This document shows positions 6,156 to 13,450 of a stretch of 13,450 bases of DNA, piece after piece. The stretch lies in assembly GCA_001825565.1 (NCBI GenBank), contig MHXM01000165.1:1-13450 (forward strand), written 5' to 3'. The stretch's first letter is position 1. Each line of letters opens with the position of its first letter. This stretch comes from Desulfuromonadaceae bacterium GWC2_58_13. GTDB lineage: Bacteria > Desulfobacterota > Desulfuromonadia > Desulfuromonadales > Trichloromonadaceae. The position numbers were made by a program, and so were the translations under genes. The notes below the pieces were generated by a model that saw nothing but the letters and a program-made list of their open reading frames with translations, was not told the origin of the DNA and made no database searches.

Positions 6156-7070
6156 ATGAATCAGGAAGAAATGACCCGGGAAATTCGTCGCCTGGCCGGG
6201 GAGCGCAACGCCCTGCTGCTGGCCCACAATTACCAGCGCGATGAAATCCAGGCTATCGCCGACATCACCGGCGACTCGCTCGGTTTGTCGATAGAAGCGT
6301 CCCGCACCGACAAGCAGGTGATCGTGTTCTGCGGCGTGCACTTCATGGCCGAAAGCGCCGCGATTCTCTCCCCCGGGAAGATCGTCTTGCTTCCCCGTCC
6401 CGATGCCGGCTGTCCGATGGCCGACATGGTGACTCCCGAGGGGCTGCGGGAGATGAAAGCCCGCCTTCCCGGCCGGCCGGTGGTGACCTATGTCAATTCC
6501 TCCGCCGCCGTCAAGGCCGAAAGCGATATCTGCTGCACCAGCGCCAATGCGGTGAAAGTGGTCAATTCCCTGGATGCCGACGAGGTGATCCTGGTTCCCG
6601 ACCGTAACCTCGGCCGCTATATCGCCGCCCACACCAACAAGAAGTGCCACTTCTGGGAGGGCTACTGCCCGACCCACGATCGGTTGCAGGTGGCCGAGGT
6701 CAAGCGGGCCCTGGCCGAACATCCCGAAGCTCTGTTCATGGCGCATCCGGAATGTCCCCCCGAGATTCTTGAACTGGCCCATCATATCTGCTCCACCAGC
6801 GGCATGTACGACTACGTTCTCAAAAGCCGGGCAAAACAGTTCATTGTCGGCACCGAGGCGGGCATCCTTTACCGCTTGCGGCAGGAGAATCCCGACAAGG
6901 AATTCATTCTCCCCTCGCCCCGTCTGATCTGCCCGAATATGAAATTGACTTCGCTGGAAGACGTCCTGCGCAGCCTGCAGACCCTGAGTCCGCAGATCAC
7001 CGTGCCGGCCGATATCCGCGCCAAGGCGAAGATCACCCTCGACCGTATGCTGGCCGTTCCCCGGGACTGA
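6156..7070 (+). CDS. nadA: Quinolinate synthase A (4Fe-4S)
   Basis: A 304-residue cytoplasmic enzyme that condenses iminoaspartate with dihydroxyacetone phosphate to quinolinate in de novo NAD synthesis. It has three NadA-type modules. The three cluster-ligating cysteines are Cys86 in AGCPMADM, Cys171 in GYCPTHD and Cys259 in LICPNMK, which match the three-cysteine pattern of characterised NadA. AHNYQ (residues 23-27), the YVNSSAAVKAESD segment (112-124) and the GTEAGILYRL segment (232-241) are substrate-site family motifs. The length matches the short NadA type rather than the longer E. coli form. The start follows a strong GGAAGGTGGG ribosome site. It has its own promoter and is followed by an intrinsic terminator, so it probably forms a single-gene unit. 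The partner NadB is not in the window. Confidence 0.97.
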   Translation: MNQEEMTREIRRLAGERNALLLAHNYQRDEIQAIADITGDSLGLSIEASRTDKQVIVFCGVHFMAESAAILSPGKIVLLPRPDAGCPMADMVTPEGLREMKARLPGRPVVTYVNSSAAVKAESDICCTSANAVKVVNSLDADEVILVPDRNLGRYIAAHTNKKCHFWEGYCPTHDRLQVAEVKRALAEHPEALFMAHPECPPEILELAHHICSTSGMYDYVLKSRAKQFIVGTEAGILYRLRQENPDKEFILPSPRLICPNMKLTSLEDVLRSLQTLSPQITVPADIRAKAKITLDRMLAVPRD

Positions 7071-7100
7071 CCGACGGCCGGCCAGATGTGAATAACCCTC

Positions 7101-7127
7101 GGGGCGTGTTCGGCACGCCCCGTTTTT
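7101..7127 (+). terminator. Intrinsic terminator after nadA
   Basis: GGGGCGTG (7101-7108) pairs perfectly with CACGCCCC (7114-7121) around the loop TTCGG, followed by G and five T. It begins 30 bp after the nadA stop and ends only 21 bp before the mfd start. Confidence 0.85.
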
Positions 7128-7148
7128 CGTAGGAACTTTCGCCAACAG

Positions 7149-10628
<3,480 letters not shown>

Positions 10629-10689
10629 CTGTGCTAGCTTGTCCCCGTTGAGTTCGGTTCGAAGGCCCTTCCCGGCAGGATTAACATCA

Positions 10690-11628
10690 ATGATAAGCTG
10701 TTGTCGTCGTCCGGTCCGTTTTCTGTTGCCGCTGTTGTTTCTGCTTCTGCTCACGGCCTGTCGCGAGCGGGGCGAGGCGGTGCCCCAGGTGCTGCTTACG
10801 GTGGATGGTCGGGAGGTGACCCTTGAGCAGTTCCGCGGCAGTTTCGGCAAAACCCTGCCGGTCGACCAGAATCTTTCTCCTGAAGAAAAAGCCGAACTCG
10901 AACGCTCGTTCCTGGTGCAGACCGTCGACCGTGAGCTGACCCTGGCCGAGGCCGCTCGGCTCAATATCGTTCTGTCCCCGGAGGAGGTCGAGGCGGCCAT
11001 GGCCGAAGCCCGCGCCGAGTACCCGGTTGAAGAATTCAAGGCCTTGCTGAACGAACGGGGGCTCAGCGAAGCCCAGTGGCGCCAGGAGTTGGAAGAGAGT
11101 TTGCTGATGGAAAAGGTCGTTCGTCAGGTGGTTTACACGCTGGTGACGGTCAACGACGAGGATGTCGTCCGCTATTACCAGGAGAACCTGGATGAGTTCG
11201 ACCGGCCCGAACAGGTGCGCGCCCGACAGATCGTGGTGGCCGACGAGGGCGAGGGGAACCGGTTGCTCGACGAGCTTCGGAAAGGCGCCGAGTTTGCCGC
11301 GGTCGCGCGGGAACACTCCCTGTCGCCCGATGCCGAGGATGGCGGCGATCTCGGCTTTTTCGCCCGGAACGAGATGCCTCCCGAGTTCGACGCGGTGGTT
11401 TTTTCGCTCCCCGAAGGACAGCTCAGCGACCTGGTGAAAAGCGAATACGGCTATCACCTCTTTCAGGTTCAGGAACGGCGGCCGGCGGTTCGGCTCTCGG
11501 TCGAGGCGGTGAGCGACAGCATCCGCGACATTCTGCGCGGACAAAACGAGGAGCAGGCCTATCAGGAATGGTTGCGGGGCCTGCGCGAGCGCGCCTCGAT
11601 CACCATCAATTGGTCGCTGCTCGACTGA
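10690..11628 (+). CDS. Parvulin-type peptidylprolyl isomerase lipoprotein (PpiC/PrsA-like)
   Basis: A 312-residue lipoprotein. The ATG at 10690 is chosen over the upstream open frame inside mfd because AGGA (10677-10680) precedes it and it starts a proper signal: RRPVR, a leucine-rich run, lipobox LTAC with Cys24. After a helical SurA-N-like chaperone part (about 32-170) comes one parvulin domain (about 174-266), with GGDLGFFARNEMPPEFDAVVF and the terminal YGYHLFQV. The first of the two active-site histidines usual in parvulins (ARHIL) is Gln180 here (RARQIVV), while the second, His256, is kept. It may therefore be a weak isomerase or mainly a chaperone. It probably helps outer-membrane or secreted proteins fold, alongside the SurA-like product of the next gene. 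The gap to mfd is 61 bp and to surA 58 bp. Confidence 0.9.
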   Translation: MISCCRRPVRFLLPLLFLLLLTACRERGEAVPQVLLTVDGREVTLEQFRGSFGKTLPVDQNLSPEEKAELERSFLVQTVDRELTLAEAARLNIVLSPEEVEAAMAEARAEYPVEEFKALLNERGLSEAQWRQELEESLLMEKVVRQVVYTLVTVNDEDVVRYYQENLDEFDRPEQVRARQIVVADEGEGNRLLDELRKGAEFAAVAREHSLSPDAEDGGDLGFFARNEMPPEFDAVVFSLPEGQLSDLVKSEYGYHLFQVQERRPAVRLSVEAVSDSIRDILRGQNEEQAYQEWLRGLRERASITINWSLLD

Positions 11629-11686
11629 ATCGATATCCTCTCCCGGCGAACATTTCCCGGAAAATCTTTTACAAGGAATCTGCCTG

Positions 11687-12643
11687 ATGAAACGTTTCTT
11701 TGCCTTATCGATTATCCCGTTGTTGTTATTCGGTTCGTTGGTCCGGGCCGAAACCGTTAACCGGATCGCGGCCGTGGTCAACAACGACATCATCACCCTC
11801 CATCAGGTGGATAGCGAGCTGGAAAAGCGCCAGTTCGGCGAAGGTGGGCTGGCTCAGCTTTCGCCTCAGGCTCTTGACGAAGTTCGCCAGCGGGCGCTGG
11901 CCAGCCTCATCGAAGAGACGCTGGTGCAGCAGCGGGTCAAGGAACTGGGGATTGCCGTGACCGAGGACGAGGTCGAAGCCGCGATCGGCGATGTGCTCCT
12001 GCAGAACCAGTTGACCCGTGACGAGCTGATCGAAGCCCTGAAATTGCAGGGTATGGATTTCGAGATCTACCGGGACAACCTGCGCAAGCAGATTCTCCGT
12101 TACAAGCTGCTCGGGCGCGAAGTGAAGAGCAAGGTCGACGTCAGCAGCCAGGAAATACTCGATTATTTCCGCACGCACATCGAGGACTATCGGCAGAAAC
12201 CAACCATGCATATTGGCCGCATCAGCTTTCCGCTTCCGGAGAAACCCTCGACCGCCCAGATCGACGAGGTCCGCGGCCTGGCCGCCGAGGCCCTGGCCAA
12301 GTTGCAGGCCGGCGAAGAGTTCTTCTCGGTGCTGCTCGAATATTCCTCCGTCCAACGCGCCGAGGGGGGCGACATGGGTACCTTCGGTGTCGGCGAGCTG
12401 ACCCCGGCCTTCGACCGGGCGCTTGAAGGCCTGGACGAAGGAGCGGTCAGCGGTCTGGTGGAAACCCCCGAGGGTTTCCATATCTTCAAACTCATCGGCC
12501 GCCAGGAGGGTTCGGTGCGGCAGTTCGATGCCGTCAAGGATGAGATTTCCAAAACCCTCACCGAGCAGAAAACCGATGCAGCCTTCAAATCCTGGGCCGA
12601 GGGGCTGCGTAAATCCGCCTACATCGACATTCGCCTGAAATAA
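11687..12643 (+). CDS. surA: SurA-like periplasmic chaperone / peptidylprolyl isomerase
   Basis: A 318-residue periplasmic protein of the SurA family, which escorts outer-membrane proteins through the periplasm. A cleavable signal peptide ends at LVRA, with cleavage likely after Ala21. The mature protein opens with VNRIAAVVNNDIIT, a SurA_N signature, followed by a helical chaperone part to about residue 165. It has a single parvulin domain (about 173-271): both active-site-type histidines are present (His175 in PTMHIGRISF, His265 in EGFHIFKLIG), with GGDMGTFGVGELTPAFD between them. E. coli SurA has two parvulin domains, so this is the shorter one-domain form common in other proteobacteria. 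AAGGA (11673-11677) supports the start. It closes the mfd-isomerase-surA unit and is followed by a strong terminator. Confidence 0.93.
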   Translation: MKRFFALSIIPLLLFGSLVRAETVNRIAAVVNNDIITLHQVDSELEKRQFGEGGLAQLSPQALDEVRQRALASLIEETLVQQRVKELGIAVTEDEVEAAIGDVLLQNQLTRDELIEALKLQGMDFEIYRDNLRKQILRYKLLGREVKSKVDVSSQEILDYFRTHIEDYRQKPTMHIGRISFPLPEKPSTAQIDEVRGLAAEALAKLQAGEEFFSVLLEYSSVQRAEGGDMGTFGVGELTPAFDRALEGLDEGAVSGLVETPEGFHIFKLIGRQEGSVRQFDAVKDEISKTLTEQKTDAAFKSWAEGLRKSAYIDIRLK

Positions 12644-12668
12644 CCGGCCCGCCGGATTGCACCCATCG

Positions 12669-12701
12669 AAAAGCCCCGCCGTAACCGGCGGGGCTTTTTT
12701 T
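12669..12701 (+). terminator. Strong intrinsic terminator after surA
   Basis: AAAAGCCCCGCC (12669-12680) pairs perfectly with GGCGGGGCTTTT (12687-12698) around GTAACC, and the T-run continues to 12701. It starts 25 bp after the surA stop. The symmetrical A and T runs mean it could also act on the opposite strand. Confidence 0.93.
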
Positions 12702-12765
12702 CGTCCAGGGGCAATCCAAACCAGGGGGTGGCGTACGGATACAACACATTTTTACGATTTAATTA

Positions 12766-12794
12766 TTGTCCGCTTAGTTTTGTCTTTTTATGTT
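12766..12794 (+). promoter_or_regulatory. Possible promoter upstream of cheR
   Basis: TTGTCC (12766-12771) and TATGTT (12789-12794) are 17 bp apart in an AT-rich stretch and match the sigma70 boxes at four of six positions each. Leader to the cheR ATG would be about 130 nt. Weak on sequence alone; position and local AT-richness support it. Confidence 0.3.
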
Positions 12795-12823
12795 TGTATT
12801 TATATGGTAATAGGCTGAATAAA

Positions 12824-12836
12824 GACATTTTATGTC
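12824..12836. promoter_or_regulatory. Small palindrome upstream of cheR, possible operator
   Basis: GACAT (12824-12828) and ATGTC (12832-12836) form an inverted repeat with a TTT spacer. A second inverted pair, TGTCTTT (12781-12787) and AAAGACA (12821-12827), shares the right half. Both lie just downstream of the candidate promoter. They could bind a regulator or fold in the leader RNA. Confidence 0.3.
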
Positions 12837-12929
12837 CACTATTGTCATGCCTGAAGCATTGGGTTGGCGACGGGCTTCCAAGCCTGATGTTTCCCTTCGT
12901 TTGAACTCCCCTCCTCTCGGACCATTGCC

Positions 12930-13450
12930 ATGAATGCTGAGCTGGCGGCGATACTGGGCGTACTGAAAGACCTTCGCGGGATCGATTTCACCCGTTACCG
13001 CCAGGGCACCCTGCAACGCCGCCTTGCCAACCGCATGGCTTTTCTTGGTCTCGCCGATGATATGCAAAAGTATCTTCACGTCCTGCGGACCGACCCGGCC
13101 GAACCCGACCGGCTGATTGAAGTCATCGGCATCAACGTCAGCCACTTTTTTCGCGATCCGCTGGTTTTCGAAGTTTTGGCTAAATCGGTATTTCCGGCCA
13201 TTATCGAGCGAAAAAAACACCTCGGTTCGCATAATATCCGGATCTGGAGCGCCGGATGTGCCGGCGGCGAAGAAGCCTATTCCCTGGCCATTCTCCTTGA
13301 TCTGGCCCTGCGGAAGGAGGTGGAGCCCTGGCATAGCTATATCTTTGCCTCGGATATGAGCGGTCAGGCGTTGCGGGAGGCCGCTGCCGGGGTCTATGCC
13401 CGGGAAAAACTGGCGGAAACCAAGCTGGGGATTCTCGATGCCTATTTCAT
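12930..13450 (+). CDS. cheR: CheR-type protein-glutamate methyltransferase, N-terminal part
   Basis: The first 173 codons of a gene cut by the window edge. It matches CheR, which methylates glutamates on chemoreceptors using S-adenosylmethionine. Residues 1-55 form the small helical N-terminal domain with the basic face GTLQRRLANRM. NVSHFFRD (69-76) and the AdoMet-binding IRIWSAGCAGGEEAYSLAI (103-121) follow, and then FASDMSGQAL with Asp142, the acidic residue expected to hold the ribose. ATG 12930 is the only usual start codon after the in-frame stop at 12885. It lacks a clear ribosome site, which suggests weak or regulated translation. The gene stands after a terminator and an AT-rich gap, so it is its own unit or heads a new operon. 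Other chemotaxis genes are not visible. A fusion of CheR to further domains beyond the edge cannot be excluded. Confidence 0.93.
   Translation, partial: MNAELAAILGVLKDLRGIDFTRYRQGTLQRRLANRMAFLGLADDMQKYLHVLRTDPAEPDRLIEVIGINVSHFFRDPLVFEVLAKSVFPAIIERKKHLGSHNIRIWSAGCAGGEEAYSLAILLDLALRKEVEPWHSYIFASDMSGQALREAAAGVYAREKLAETKLGILDAYF

Noticed and set aside
12705..12727. Direct repeat CCAGGGG, 16 bp apart, after the surA terminator
   Set aside because: Only two 7-bp copies; chance is a sufficient explanation.
12774..13334. 186-codon minus-strand frame overlapping cheR
   Set aside because: It is antisense to a clear CheR coding sequence with conserved motifs; the frame shows no family resemblance.

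Overview
The window looks like chromosomal DNA from a GC-rich Gram-negative bacterium. My best guess is the Desulfuromonadia (Geobacter/Desulfuromonas-like). That rests on the run nadA-mfd-peptidylprolyl isomerase-surA, the TatB/TatC pair, and general protein resemblance; it is inference, not proof. Signal peptides, lipoproteins and SurA imply an outer membrane. Most coding DNA uses G/C at third positions, which produces very long antisense shadow frames.

Left part (1-4367, + strand): a tightly packed potassium-uptake operon. It holds the 3' end of a TrkA-type RCK protein, a TrkH-type pore protein, an unrecognised 200-residue lipoprotein, a second pore protein of KtrB type, and a short single-RCK KtrA-type regulator. 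Stops and starts overlap or nearly touch through the first four genes. Two different Trk/Ktr modules therefore sit in tandem with a lipoprotein translationally wedged between them.

Middle (4368-4871): about 500 bp without a credible gene, between the convergent potassium operon and the tat genes. It is not empty. It holds a perfect 13-bp inverted repeat whose arms lie about 380 bp apart (4424-4805), and several hairpins lie inside it. I read it as a small palindrome-rich repeat element or a structured RNA. This is the least explained part of the window.

Right of that, tatC and tatB lie on the minus strand and overlap each other. They diverge from nadA (quinolinate synthase, NAD biosynthesis). 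The short gap between tatB and nadA carries two good sigma70-type promoters back to back. nadA ends at an intrinsic terminator. Then come mfd (transcription-repair coupling factor), a parvulin-type lipoprotein isomerase, and a SurA-like periplasmic chaperone, all on + with short gaps, closed by a strong terminator at 12669-12701.

The window ends in a cheR-type chemoreceptor methyltransferase gene (truncated by the edge), preceded by an AT-rich regulatory stretch. Apart from the unknown lipoprotein and the palindromic intergenic element, the gene content is ordinary housekeeping and transport.
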